DNA of 64,000 nucleotides. Origin: CAVPCZ01 sp963779225. Its GTDB lineage: Bacteria > Bacteroidota > Ignavibacteria > UBA10030 > UBA6906. The notes beneath the pieces are model-generated. The model saw only the letters and a program-made list of their open reading frames with translations. It was not told the origin of the DNA and made no database searches. Below, in pieces: positions 50,719 to 60,354 of this stretch (its first letter is position 1; the number at the start of each line of letters is the position of its first letter). The position numbers were made by a program, and so were the translations under genes. The stretch covers positions 434,001 through 498,000 of the forward strand of contig CAVZWW010000003.1 in the NCBI GenBank assembly GCA_963779225.1, given 5' to 3'.

Positions 50719-52097
50719 GTTCCCGCTTTAAGCTGCACGATGAATTCTTCACCGAATTTCCAGATATCGCCCGCGCCCATGGTGATGATAATATCGCCCG
50801 GTTGTTTGGTCTCCATCAGAAATTTCGGTACGGCCTTCTTGTCCTGCACATAGTGGACCTGTTTGTGCCCGAGCTCTTTGGCCGCGTTGACGATCAATTC
50901 GCCACTGACCCCCTGGATCGGCTCTTCGCGGGCGGGATACACGTCGGTCACCACAAGCACGTCCGCGTTGAAAAACGAACGGCCGAATTCATCGTAGAAA
51001 TCCCGTGTGCGCGAATACAGATGCGGTTGGAACACACAGATCACCCGGCGACGCCATCCGGCTTTGACTCCCGCCAGAGTTGCTTTGATCTCGGTGGGAT
51101 GATGGGCATAATCGTCCACCACCATGATCTCTCCGACTTCCGCTTTCACCTCCCAGCGCCGGAAGACGCCGGTAAATTTTTCGATCCCTGTTTTTACGCG
51201 GTCGAAGGGTACATGAAGTTCAAGTCCGACCGCGATTGCCGCCAGCGCATTCTGCACATTATGTTTGCCGGGAATTTGCAGTTCGATCTCTCCCAGTTCT
51301 TTTCCGCTGTGCAGGACGAGAAACCTCGTCGTGTTCAGACGGTGCACAATATCCACCGCCTGGAGGTCTGCCTGGCCGTTCAGGCCGTAGGTGATGATCT
51401 TCTTCTTGATCTTCGGCATGATGTCCTGCAGGGCCGGTTCATCCAGGCAGAGCACCACGAAACCGTAGAAAGGCACCTTGTTCACAAACTGCAGAAACGC
51501 GGATTTGATGTCCTCCAGGTCCCGGTAGCAGTCAAGATGGTCGGTCTCGAGCGTCGTCAGCACGGCGATGGTAGGTGTGATCGAGAGAAACGACCGGTCA
51601 TACTCATCCGCTTCCACGACAATGAATTCGCCCTTGCCCATTCGCGCATTGGAACCCGCCAGACCGCGCAGGCGTCCACCCACGATCACCGTGGGATCGA
51701 TACCCCCTTCCATCAGGACCAGGCTGATCATGGATGTGGTGGTGGTTTTTCCGTGCGTGCCTGCAATGCCGATGCCGTATTTCAGGCGCATCACTTCCGC
51801 GAGCATTTCAGCGCGGCGGATGACCGGGATTTTGCGCTGATGGGCGACAAGAATTTCGGGATTGTCGGACGGGATGGCGGAGGAGTACACGAGCACATCC
51901 ACGTCCGGTTCCACATTTCCGGCATCGTGGCCGATATACAGTGTTGTGCCAAGTCCTTCGAGCCGTTCGGTGTTGTCATTGGCTGCCCGATCCGACCCGG
52001 TGATGGTGAATCCCTGGTCCATGAGGATTTCCGCCAGGCCGCTCATGCCGATCCCGCCGATGCCGACGAAATGCAATTTCTTAATGGAGGAGAACAT
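50715..52097 (-). CDS. murC: UDP-N-acetylmuramate--L-alanine ligase
   Basis: Adds L-Ala to UDP-MurNAc in peptidoglycan synthesis. In 460 residues: the N-terminal UDP-binding GIGGIGMSGLAEIL, the ATP loop AGTHGKTTTTSM, and the central HxxH/D/E-type motifs of Mur ligases (DDYAHHPTEI). The ATG at 52097 lies 7 bases after AAGGA; the frame extends further upstream through the unassigned membrane protein but without a start of similar quality. Order murG-X-murC-ftsQ. Confidence 0.95.
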   Translation of the reverse strand: MFSSIKKLHFVGIGGIGMSGLAEILMDQGFTITGSDRAANDNTERLEGLGTTLYIGHDAGNVEPDVDVLVYSSAIPSDNPEILVAHQRKIPVIRRAEMLAEVMRLKYGIGIAGTHGKTTTTSMISLVLMEGGIDPTVIVGGRLRGLAGSNARMGKGEFIVVEADEYDRSFLSITPTIAVLTTLETDHLDCYRDLEDIKSAFLQFVNKVPFYGFVVLCLDEPALQDIMPKIKKKIITYGLNGQADLQAVDIVHRLNTTRFLVLHSGKELGEIELQIPGKHNVQNALAAIAVGLELHVPFDRVKTGIEKFTGVFRRWEVKAEVGEIMVVDDYAHHPTEIKATLAGVKAGWRRRVICVFQPHLYSRTRDFYDEFGRSFFNADVLVVTDVYPAREEPIQGVSGELIVNAAKELGHKQVHYVQDKKAVPKFLMETKQPGDIIITMGAGDIWKFGEEFIVQLKAGT

Positions 52098-52107
52098 ACT
52101 CGGGTCC

Positions 52108-52614
52108 TTACTGATCGGTAATTCTTGGGCGGTGCCAGGCGCGCTGTTTGCGGCGCGGCACGCGCGCAGCCAGTTTCTGCATTTCCAGCACCAGTTCACC
52201 CTCGCGTTCATACCGGCCGACGCGGATCCGGTAGAACCGCCGTTTGATTTTCATCTTGAAGATAATCACCTGAAATCGCCCGCCTGTCTGCACGCCTGTT
52301 TCCCGGCCGATGTGTATCCACTCGATGTCCTGCACACCGACACGCCGCTCGTGCCATCGGTGTTTGAAGACGATCGCATCGGGAGTGATAATCAGACGGC
52401 GGTTGCGGACCGCATTCAGAACCAGCGTCACCAGGGACATCAGCACGAAGAAGATGATCACGTATATCAACGGATCGCTGAGGACGTATTCAAACTTTGC
52501 TTCGACAAAGTTGCCGCGGATGCCGCCGTACACAATCAGCGTCAGGAGATAGATCAGCGCCGACTGATAATAGAAATCGAGTTTGTATTTGAAGGTCTTT
52601 TCGTCAGTGGTCAT
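52108..52614 (-). CDS. Unassigned membrane protein with PH-like domain in the dcw cluster
   Basis: A 168-residue protein between murG and murC with no counterpart in the standard cluster. Residues 17-33 and 48-68 are membrane helices; 70-150 reads as a bacterial PH-like beta domain (LIITPDAIVFKHRWHERRVG..., then a stretch of alternating hydrophobics ending in a helix), similar to the C-terminal parts of YdbS/YdbT-type membrane proteins. A short basic tail follows. The ATG at 52614 overlaps the end of murG by 11 bases. A role in cell-wall or division assembly is suggested only by position. Confidence 0.72.
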   Translation of the reverse strand: MTTDEKTFKYKLDFYYQSALIYLLTLIVYGGIRGNFVEAKFEYVLSDPLIYVIIFFVLMSLVTLVLNAVRNRRLIITPDAIVFKHRWHERRVGVQDIEWIHIGRETGVQTGGRFQVIIFKMKIKRRFYRIRVGRYEREGELVLEMQKLAARVPRRKQRAWHRPRITDQ

Positions 52615-53716
52615 GGTGTAATCGTGAAAGTGTGAGTGCCGCGTTGGCCAGCACGCGTGCCGCGGCGGGTTTTCCCATGGTTTTTGCGGCAATTCCCATG
52701 GCCGCGCGCCGCGGTGCGTTTCCGAGCAATTCGTGGATCATGGCCTCCAGCCGGGAGCTGATATCCCGGTCGGCACAGACGAGCGCGGCCCCTTCTTTCA
52801 CCATTGTCCGGGCATTCTCTGTTTGATGATCCGCCGCCGCATGAGGATAGGGGACGAGGATCGACGGGAGACCCGCACACATCAGCTCGGCAAGTGTCGA
52901 AGCGCCCGAACGGCACACCACCAGGTCCGCCACCGCGAAAGCAAGTTCCATGTCCGCGAAGAAGGAACGGAGCAGAAGTCCGTCGGGCGCCGGTGGAGTC
53001 CCGAGCTGTTTCTGTACCCGTGCGAACTCCCGCTCGCCGGTCAGCCAGATCACCTGTACCCCTTGCGCGAGCAGCAGCGGTACAATCGTCAGCATGGCCG
53101 TGTTGATGGAGACCGCGCCCTGGCTTCCTCCCACAACAAGAACGGTGGTGCGTTCCGGATCAAGTCCGAGTGACGCGGCCCCGTCGGCACGGGCAATCGT
53201 TCCCACGAGGGCGCGCACCGGGTTGCCGGTGAGGTGAACATTATCCTTGCGGCGGAGAAACCGCCGTGTATTTTCAAACGTGATATGCACTTCGTTCACC
53301 CGTTTCGCGAGCAACCGTGTGGTGGCTCCCGGATAGCTGTTCTGTTCCTGAATCAGCGTGGGGATACCCAGCAGCGACGCCGCCATCACCGGCGGGCCGC
53401 AGACATATCCGCCGGTTCCCACGACGACACCCGGCTTCCGTTTGAGCATAAGCGTGATCGACTGCAGCATCGAGACCACCACCCTGACCGGAAACAGGAT
53501 CGTGCTGAATGAAAGGGAACGGGAAAACCCGCTGATCCATATCGGTACGAACCGGTACCCGCGGTCGGGTACCACCTGTGACTCAATCTTTCCTTTTGTT
53601 CCGATAAACAGTATCTCTGCATCGGGTGCTATGCGGCGCACTTCATCGGCGATGGCGAGCGCCGGAAACAGGTGCCCGCCGGTCCCTCCGCCGGCAAAGA
53701 AGATGCGGTCGGGCAT
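52604..53716 (-). CDS. murG: UDP-GlcNAc:undecaprenyl-PP-MurNAc-pentapeptide transferase
   Basis: Peripheral membrane glycosyltransferase that makes lipid II from lipid I. In 370 residues, N-terminal GGTGGHLFPALAIA, the G-loop 2 segment GTGGYVCGP, the VVGGSQGA UDP-GlcNAc loop and the RSGAST/E-type acceptor site (CRSGASTLAEL) are all present. Adjacent ftsW is 3 bases upstream in the same direction. Confidence 0.96.
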   Translation of the reverse strand: MPDRIFFAGGGTGGHLFPALAIADEVRRIAPDAEILFIGTKGKIESQVVPDRGYRFVPIWISGFSRSLSFSTILFPVRVVVSMLQSITLMLKRKPGVVVGTGGYVCGPPVMAASLLGIPTLIQEQNSYPGATTRLLAKRVNEVHITFENTRRFLRRKDNVHLTGNPVRALVGTIARADGAASLGLDPERTTVLVVGGSQGAVSINTAMLTIVPLLLAQGVQVIWLTGEREFARVQKQLGTPPAPDGLLLRSFFADMELAFAVADLVVCRSGASTLAELMCAGLPSILVPYPHAAADHQTENARTMVKEGAALVCADRDISSRLEAMIHELLGNAPRRAAMGIAAKTMGKPAAARVLANAALTLSRLHHDH

Positions 53717-53719
53717 AGG

Positions 53720-54904
53720 TCAGTAGACCTTGCCGACGGCCGGGATGCTTTTCGGTTCCAGCGGCAAGGTGCCGTCCGCCGCCGTGTACATCCGCGGATG
53801 AAGATCGGTTTGCGCTGAAATATTCAGCAGCACGCCCACGGCGATCGCCGAGACCAGCAGGGACGATCCACCGTAGCTCATAAACGGCATTGGCAATCCC
53901 GTCGTGGGCAGCAAACCGAGAGTCACTCCGGCATTGATGACTGCATACAGGGCAATTGATGAGGTGATGCCGAGTGCAAGGAACCGGCCGAATTCATCCC
54001 GCGCCATTCGCGCGATTTTCAGTCCGCGCAGGAGTATCACCACAAACAGTGTCATGATCAGGAGAGTGCCGACGAGACCGTATTCCTCACCGATCACCGC
54101 AAAGACAAAATCACCGTATGATTCGGGCAGATAGAGTTCGCGCTGCTTGCTGCCGCCGGGGCCGAGCCCGAAGATTCCCCCGTTGCCAAAACCGATCATC
54201 CCCTGCAGGACCTGGTGGTTCATTTTCCCTCCCCCTTCGCCGAAGCGCGAGAGAAAATCCGTAACCCGCCGCATCCTGTATTCCGCGCTGACCATGTACA
54301 GCACCAGGACCGGGAGAACGGGAACCAGCGTCAGCGCCAGATGTTTCCACTGCACACCGGCAAGATACAGCATAACGACACTGACGACAACGATCATGGT
54401 GCCGGTACTGAAGCTGGGCTGCAGGAGCACCAGAACAGCTACAAGACCGACCCAGAAGAGGAGGGGAAGATACCCGGTTTTCAGATCCCGCACCCGTTCC
54501 CGTTTTTCGGCAATGAGTGTTGCCAGATGGAACACCAGTGCAAAGCGGGCGAATTCGGATGGCTGGAGACCGAATCCTCCAAGTTGCAGCCAGCGCGCCG
54601 CGCCTTTCACTTCCCCGCCCGTCGCGAGGGTGACCAGCAGCAGGAGCACAGACCCGATGAGCACCCATTTGGTGATATGTTTCAGCTTCCGGTAATCCAC
54701 CTGCATGGCGATAAAAATCAACAGGAATCCGGCAATGATTTTGATGGCATGTTTCCCGAGCAGCAACTCACTGGCGCCCCATTTCTGCTGCGCGTAGTAC
54801 GAACTGGCGCTGTACACGATCCCGACACTCATCACCATGAGGATGAGGACGGCTGCCAGGGTCCAGATGTCGATATGATTTTTCTGGGACTTTTTGATGA
54901 TCAT
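53720..54904 (-). CDS. ftsW: Lipid II polymerase FtsW (SEDS family)
   Basis: Septal peptidoglycan glycosyltransferase. The 394 residues form about ten membrane helices with the SEDS signatures: SYYAQQKWG near the N-terminus, HLATLIAEK, PESYGDFVFAVIGEE with the essential Asp/Glu loop, and the C-terminal GLLPTTGLPMPFMSYGGSSL motif. Overlaps the murD stop (ATGA). FtsW rather than RodA is chosen because of the cluster. Confidence 0.96.
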   Translation of the reverse strand: MIIKKSQKNHIDIWTLAAVLILMVMSVGIVYSASSYYAQQKWGASELLLGKHAIKIIAGFLLIFIAMQVDYRKLKHITKWVLIGSVLLLLVTLATGGEVKGAARWLQLGGFGLQPSEFARFALVFHLATLIAEKRERVRDLKTGYLPLLFWVGLVAVLVLLQPSFSTGTMIVVVSVVMLYLAGVQWKHLALTLVPVLPVLVLYMVSAEYRMRRVTDFLSRFGEGGGKMNHQVLQGMIGFGNGGIFGLGPGGSKQRELYLPESYGDFVFAVIGEEYGLVGTLLIMTLFVVILLRGLKIARMARDEFGRFLALGITSSIALYAVINAGVTLGLLPTTGLPMPFMSYGGSSLLVSAIAVGVLLNISAQTDLHPRMYTAADGTLPLEPKSIPAVGKVY

Positions 54905-56289
54905 ATATTGTGCACCGGCAATTGCCGGACAAGTTCTTTGAACACGCGCCCGCGGTGCTCATAGTCCGTAAACCAGTCGAAGGACGCACATGCCGGTGAA
55001 AGAAGAACGATATCTCCCGGTACTGCCCGCGCGGCCGCAGAGCGGACGGCGTCGTTCATGGTTGAGGCTTCATCCACCGGGACAACCGCGGCGAATGCCT
55101 GCCGGACTTTTGCGGCCGACTCCCCGATGGCAATAATGGCTTTCACGTGTGTGCGTACCAGATCCATCAACCGGTTGTAGTCGTTCCCCTTGTCCCGCCC
55201 GCCCATCAGCACGATCAACGGTGCCGAATAACTCTGCAGCGCATACCAGACAGAGTCGACGTTTGTCGCTTTTGAATCGTTAATGTACGTGACGCCGTCC
55301 GCCTCGCGCACGAATTCCAGCCGGTGTTCGACCCCTTTGAAGTTGCGCAAGGTTGCGCGCACGGACGCCACGGGAACGTCCAGGGACAGTGCCGCCAGTG
55401 TAGCTGCCATCGCATTATACAGATTATGTGTGCCGCGGATGCTGATGGCGGAAGACGGGACTATATCCGCCGCCGTCGTTTGTGTGGCCGCTCTTATGAC
55501 ACCGTTCCGTATCCAGGCTCCGCGGTCCAGGGTTTCCCGTACGCTGAACGGCAACCGGCGTACTTCGGCCGGCAGGTGATTTTCCACCGCGGTGCGTGTC
55601 ACATCGTCATCGACGTTGTAGATCACCGTATCTCCGTTCCCCTGGCGTGCAACAATCCGGCATTTAGACGCAACATACAACCCGAAGTCATGGCGGTACC
55701 GGTCCAGATGGTCCGGCGTGATGTTCAGGATCACCGCAATGCGCGGTCTGAAGGTGTCCACATGGTCGAGCTGAAAGCTGCTTACCTCGAGCACAACAGT
55801 GTGGGCGTCGGTCAATCCTTCCACCACATCGGAAAGGGCCCGGCCGATGTTTCCGGCGACCGCCACCGGTCGTCTTGCGTCTTCCAAGATCCGTCCTGTG
55901 AGGCTGGTCGTCGTAGTCTTGCCGTTCGTGCCCGTGATGGCCACGATTGGTCCGGGCACGAACCAGCTTGCGATTTCCAGTTCGCTTACCACGTCGATCC
56001 CGTGTTCGATCGCCTGTTGAACGATCAGAGCATCGGACGGGACACCCGGACTGATGACCAGCGTGCCGGCTTCGAGCAGCCGCGATGAATTGCCCCCGAA
56101 TTCAAAAGCTATTCCCATCCGCCTCAGCTCGGCCGCAGCCTCGGGTCTTGCCGTCTCCGGTGCAGCATCGCTGACAAACACCTGTGCGCCCGCGTTTCTC
56201 AGCAGGCGGGCAACCGCTATCCCGCTCCGTGCCGCACCGACAATGCCGAATACGTGCCCCCGCACATCCTTACCGTCCAAAGCGATCAC
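54901..56289 (-). CDS. murD: UDP-N-acetylmuramoyl-L-alanine--D-glutamate ligase
   Basis: Adds D-Glu to UDP-MurNAc-L-Ala. In 462 residues, N-terminal Rossmann domain (GIVGAARSGIAVA), ATP loop TGTNGKTTTTSL, central KATNVDSV, and a C-terminal domain with LLSPACASFDWF, the MurD hallmark. The start is GTG (56289), which overlaps the mraY stop as GTGA with AAGGT just before. Confidence 0.96.
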   Translation of the reverse strand: MIALDGKDVRGHVFGIVGAARSGIAVARLLRNAGAQVFVSDAAPETARPEAAAELRRMGIAFEFGGNSSRLLEAGTLVISPGVPSDALIVQQAIEHGIDVVSELEIASWFVPGPIVAITGTNGKTTTTSLTGRILEDARRPVAVAGNIGRALSDVVEGLTDAHTVVLEVSSFQLDHVDTFRPRIAVILNITPDHLDRYRHDFGLYVASKCRIVARQGNGDTVIYNVDDDVTRTAVENHLPAEVRRLPFSVRETLDRGAWIRNGVIRAATQTTAADIVPSSAISIRGTHNLYNAMAATLAALSLDVPVASVRATLRNFKGVEHRLEFVREADGVTYINDSKATNVDSVWYALQSYSAPLIVLMGGRDKGNDYNRLMDLVRTHVKAIIAIGESAAKVRQAFAAVVPVDEASTMNDAVRSAAARAVPGDIVLLSPACASFDWFTDYEHRGRVFKELVRQLPVHNI

Positions 56290-57410
56290 CGTACCTTAAA
56301 AGTGGCCAGACTGACGATCATCAGCAGGATGGCCACGATGTAGAACCTGGTAACAATCTTTGGCTCAGGCCAGCCCAGAAGCTCAAAATGATGGTGCAGC
56401 GGTGCCATCCGGAACACGCGCCGCCCTTCGCCGTATTTTCTCTTTGTATACTTGAAGTATCCCCGCTGGATGATAACCGATGCCGTCTCGGCGAGGAACA
56501 CACCGCCCAGCGTCGGCAGCAGCAGTTCTTTCTTTATCAGCACGCAGAGTGCCCCGATCGCTCCACCCAGGGCGAGCGATCCGGTATCCCCCATGAACAC
56601 CTGGGCCGGATAGGCGTTGAACCAGAGAAATCCCAGGGCTGCACCGACCAGCGCGGCACAATAGATCAGCAGCTCGCCATTGCCGCGCAGATAGGGAATG
56701 GTCAGGTATTCGCTGAGCACGGCATTCCCGGTGATGTAGCTCATCACGCCCAGCGTCAACCCCACAATGGCCACAATGCCGATGGCGAGACCGTCCAGCC
56801 CATCGGTGAGATTCACGGCGTTTGACGTTGCCACGATCATGAATACAACGATCGGGATGTACAGGCGGCCGAAATCGACTTCGAGGTATTTAATGAATGG
56901 AATCGTGGTTGAGGTGTGAAGTTTCCACAGCTCCGTGTCGATCCATCCGGGGAAGAAATAGATCACGCTGCCCAGCACGAGGCCAACCACCACCTGTCCG
57001 ACAATTTTATAGCGGCCGATCAATCCCTTCGGTTTCTTCTTCACCACCTTGAGGTAGTCGTCCAGAAATCCCACCGCACCGAGCGCTGTTGTGACGAAGA
57101 GGATCAGCATGACGTATGCATTGCCGATATTTCCCCAGAGAAGCGTGGGAATCAGAACACTTGCCAGGATGATCAATCCGCCCATGGTGGGTGTCCCGGC
57201 TTTGGTGAGGTGTGTTTTGGGCGCCTCCACTTTCGCCGTTTCGCCGATCTGATGTCGCTTGAGTGCGCGGATAATTTTCGGCCCGAGCCAGAAGGCGATC
57301 AGCAACGCAGTCACCGCCGCCGCCGCTGCACGGAATGTGAGGTACCGCACCACGCCGAAGCCGGGGGGGTGGGCCACGCGTTCAATCCAGTCAAACAGGA
57401 AATAGAGCAT
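56286..57410 (-). CDS. mraY: Phospho-N-acetylmuramoyl-pentapeptide transferase
   Basis: Polytopic inner-membrane enzyme that transfers phospho-MurNAc-pentapeptide to undecaprenyl phosphate (lipid I). In 374 residues, about ten membrane helices, with the catalytic motifs GFLDDYLKV, NLTDGLDGLA and the C-terminal HHHFELLGWPEPK. The protein is slightly longer than in proteobacteria, as usual in Bacteroidota relatives. Confidence 0.97.
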   Translation of the reverse strand: MLYFLFDWIERVAHPPGFGVVRYLTFRAAAAAVTALLIAFWLGPKIIRALKRHQIGETAKVEAPKTHLTKAGTPTMGGLIILASVLIPTLLWGNIGNAYVMLILFVTTALGAVGFLDDYLKVVKKKPKGLIGRYKIVGQVVVGLVLGSVIYFFPGWIDTELWKLHTSTTIPFIKYLEVDFGRLYIPIVVFMIVATSNAVNLTDGLDGLAIGIVAIVGLTLGVMSYITGNAVLSEYLTIPYLRGNGELLIYCAALVGAALGFLWFNAYPAQVFMGDTGSLALGGAIGALCVLIKKELLLPTLGGVFLAETASVIIQRGYFKYTKRKYGEGRRVFRMAPLHHHFELLGWPEPKIVTRFYIVAILLMIVSLATFKVR

Positions 57411-57431
57411 ACGTCCCGTTCGTTTCTTTTC

Positions 57432-58841
57432 TCAGCCGGAAGATGTTTCTGCTGTATTCAGCCGCTGTCGCAGGAATGTCAGGATGTTCTCCATTTTCAT
57501 GCTCCGTGATCCTTTGAGCAATACCAGATCTCCGGGAGTCACCAGTTCGAGCAGGTATTCGGCCAGCACATTTTGCTGATCATAGTGGACGGCCGTCGGC
57601 ATTTCTGCGGCCCGCTGGATGTGCTGTGCCCACGTGCCGAAGGTCAGCAGGTAGTCCACCCCGGCGGCCGCGACAGCCCGTCCCACGCGTGCATGCTCTT
57701 CCGCGCTCTGTGCCCCGAGTTCCAGCATGTCGCCCAGAACGGCGATGCGTCTTCCCGTTGTCCGCATAGACGCCAGTGTGTGCAGCGCTGCGATTGTGGA
57801 TTCCGGGTTTGCGTTGTATGTATCGTTAAGAATCGTCACGCCGCCCACCTGAACGACCTCCATCCGTTTGCTGCTTGCCTGGAAGCTTTCCAGCGCAGTG
57901 CGGATCTTTCCCGGGGGGACACGCATGGTCAGCCCGACCGCTGCCGCTGCAAGGGCATTGGACGCCTGATGGCGACCGGGAACGGTCATCGTCACCGGCA
58001 CCGGGTTCTTCATCCGCGCTCCCTGGAACCGGAACCGGGCACATCCATCATCACCCATCCGCAACGCCGTACCGCGCACGTCGGCTGACCGTGAACGGAA
58101 GCCGAAGGTCACGCGGGAACGGATGGTGCGTGCCGTGCGAACGACCAGGGGATCGTCGGCACTGACAAAAGCACGTTTTGCTCTGTCCGGCGGCAGCGCT
58201 GCCCAGACCGATCCTTCTTCTGATGCCACGGCCTCAAGTGATCCAAAGAACTCCAGGTGTTCACGTCCGATGCTGGTGAGTAACGCGTGTGTGGGTTGCA
58301 GGATTCCGCACAGCACCGCGAGCTCTCCGGGATGGTTCGTCCCGATTTCCACCACGGCAATCTCGTGACTCCGGTCCAGCCGGAACAGCGTCAACGGTAC
58401 ACCGATGTGATTATTCATGTTTCCTTCCGTGCTCAGCACCGTGCGGGTCGACGCGAGCACGCGGGTGATCATGTCCTTGGTGGTGGTTTTCCCGTTGCTG
58501 CCGGCCACAGCCAGAATGGGAATGTCAAAGTTCTTCCTGTAACGGGCTGCCAGTGCGCCAAGGGCGCGGGTGGTATTTTCCACCACGAGCACCAGCGCAT
58601 CGGACGGAATGTTCAGGCCCTCCGCATGTTCCACAACAATTCCTGCGACTCCTCGTGACAGCGCATCTTGCACAAATTGATGTCCGTCAAACCGTTCTCC
58701 CCTGATGGCGACGAACACATCGCCGGGGGCGGCAATTCGTGAATCTATGGAAACCCCTGTCGCATGCCAGCGGCGTTTGCCCGCCGGCGCGTGCAGGCGC
58801 AGATGCGGAATTGCTTCAATGTCCCCCTTGAGAAGTCTCAT
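57432..58841 (-). CDS. murF: UDP-MurNAc-tripeptide--D-alanyl-D-alanine ligase
   Basis: Adds D-Ala-D-Ala to the UDP-MurNAc-tripeptide. In 469 residues, the N-terminal UDP-binding domain with SIDSR, ATP loop SNGKTTTKDM, GTNHPGE and the NDTYNANPES motif typical of MurF. The ATG overlaps the murE stop (ATGA), and mraY follows 21 bases further on. Confidence 0.95.
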   Translation of the reverse strand: MRLLKGDIEAIPHLRLHAPAGKRRWHATGVSIDSRIAAPGDVFVAIRGERFDGHQFVQDALSRGVAGIVVEHAEGLNIPSDALVLVVENTTRALGALAARYRKNFDIPILAVAGSNGKTTTKDMITRVLASTRTVLSTEGNMNNHIGVPLTLFRLDRSHEIAVVEIGTNHPGELAVLCGILQPTHALLTSIGREHLEFFGSLEAVASEEGSVWAALPPDRAKRAFVSADDPLVVRTARTIRSRVTFGFRSRSADVRGTALRMGDDGCARFRFQGARMKNPVPVTMTVPGRHQASNALAAAAVGLTMRVPPGKIRTALESFQASSKRMEVVQVGGVTILNDTYNANPESTIAALHTLASMRTTGRRIAVLGDMLELGAQSAEEHARVGRAVAAAGVDYLLTFGTWAQHIQRAAEMPTAVHYDQQNVLAEYLLELVTPGDLVLLKGSRSMKMENILTFLRQRLNTAETSSG

Positions 58842-60346
58842 CGAAGGTTCCGAATGAACATCTCCACTTCCTCCCGGTCGTCCAGATGTACCTTTGCCGA
58901 TCCGATCACCTGGTAGTCTTCATGTCCTTTTCCTGCAATCAGCACAACATCCCCCGGCTCGGCCAGGAGGAGCCCTTTGATGATTGCCTGGCGCCTGTCC
59001 GGTTCCGCATACACGGTCCGTCCCGGCAGCACGCCGGCAAAAATCTGATCGATGATTGCCTGCGGATCTTCCTGGCGCGGATTGTCCGACGTGACCACGG
59101 TGATGGTGCTGAGCGACGAGGCGATCCGTCCCATTTTCGGACGCTTGTCTTTGTCCCTGTTCCCGCCGCAACCGAACACGGTGATAATTTTTGCACCGTT
59201 TTGTTCTGAAAGCAGATCGCGGATTGCCGACAGGGTATTTTCAAGAGCATCCGGTGTGTGCGCGTAGTCAATCACCGCGGTCCATCCGGTTGGCGACACA
59301 AGCTGTTCGAACCGCCCGCGCACCGCATGCAAACGCGATATGCCCTCGGCGGCAACGGCCGGAGGAACGCCGAGTGCGGATGCGGTGCTGTACGCGGCCA
59401 GGATGTTGGCCACATTGAACCGTCCGGTGAGCGACGTCGTCACCGGAGTCGTCCCGCCTCCGGCGGCGATGGTGAACCGTGTCCCGCGAACATCCATCTG
59501 GATATCGCGGGCCGTGATGTCGGCGGTTGCACCGATGCCGTACGTGAGACACCGGGCCGGACTGTTCGCCAGAATATCACGTCCGCGCGGATCGTCCGCA
59601 TTGGTAACCGCCGTGGCATCGGGCGGCAGCATATCAAAGAGACGTTTCTTCGCTTGGAAATACTCTTCCATGGTTCCGTGAAAATCCAGATGGTCCTGCG
59701 TGAAATTTGTAAAGACTCCCGCCGCATAGCGCAGGCCGGAGACACGGCCGAAGGCCAGTGCATGTGATGAAACCTCCATAACCGCCGCCGTACACCCCCG
59801 TTCAACCATTGTTGCCAGGAGGGTATTCAATTCGAGCGATTCCGGTGTGGTGTGGGTGGCCGGGAGAATCTCACTGCCGATGTGATACGCGATCGTGCCG
59901 ATCAGTCCCACCCGCTCACCTTGTGCTTCCAGTGCCGCCTTGATGAGAAATGCGGTAGTCGTTTTGCCGTTCGTTCCCGTCACACCGACCAGCCGCAGCT
60001 TCCGGGACGGGTGATCATAAAAATTCGCGGACATCTGGGCGAGCGCCTTGCGGGCGTCGGGCACCACCAGCTTCGCCACATGAGTATGCAGGAACAGCGG
60101 ATCCGGAATTGCCGCATCGTTTTGCAGAACCACCGCCAGTGCACCGCGGCCGATGGCTTCTTCGATGAACCGCGTTCCGTCAGATGTTGTGCCCGGTATG
60201 GCGAAAAACAGGTCACCATGTCCAACCGCACGCGAGTCGTAACGCAGCGCACGCACTTCGATATCCTGCGTCTGCGCCATCGCGCCATATTTCATGAGAA
60301 ACATCTTCGAGACGGTGACGCCGTCCAGAAGCCGGGTCAGCTGCAT
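58838..60346 (-). CDS. murE: UDP-MurNAc-tripeptide synthetase, meso-DAP type
   Basis: Adds the third amino acid to UDP-MurNAc-dipeptide. In 502 residues, N-terminal domain (LRYDSRAVGHGDLFFAIPG), ATP loop TGTNGKTTTAFL, and D421-N-P-R424 (DNPRQEDP), the specificity motif for meso-diaminopimelate; Lys-type enzymes differ here. So the cell wall should contain mDAP. The ATG at 60346 is 6 bases after AGGA and 8 bases after the ftsI stop; longer readings are not needed. Confidence 0.95.
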   Translation of the reverse strand: MQLTRLLDGVTVSKMFLMKYGAMAQTQDIEVRALRYDSRAVGHGDLFFAIPGTTSDGTRFIEEAIGRGALAVVLQNDAAIPDPLFLHTHVAKLVVPDARKALAQMSANFYDHPSRKLRLVGVTGTNGKTTTAFLIKAALEAQGERVGLIGTIAYHIGSEILPATHTTPESLELNTLLATMVERGCTAAVMEVSSHALAFGRVSGLRYAAGVFTNFTQDHLDFHGTMEEYFQAKKRLFDMLPPDATAVTNADDPRGRDILANSPARCLTYGIGATADITARDIQMDVRGTRFTIAAGGGTTPVTTSLTGRFNVANILAAYSTASALGVPPAVAAEGISRLHAVRGRFEQLVSPTGWTAVIDYAHTPDALENTLSAIRDLLSEQNGAKIITVFGCGGNRDKDKRPKMGRIASSLSTITVVTSDNPRQEDPQAIIDQIFAGVLPGRTVYAEPDRRQAIIKGLLLAEPGDVVLIAGKGHEDYQVIGSAKVHLDDREEVEMFIRNLR

Positions 60347-60354
60347 GAGATGTC

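Noticed and set aside
50571..52121. 516-codon open frame on the plus strand
   Set aside because: Antisense to murC and ftsQ, low-quality composition (His/Arg/Cys-rich), no family features.
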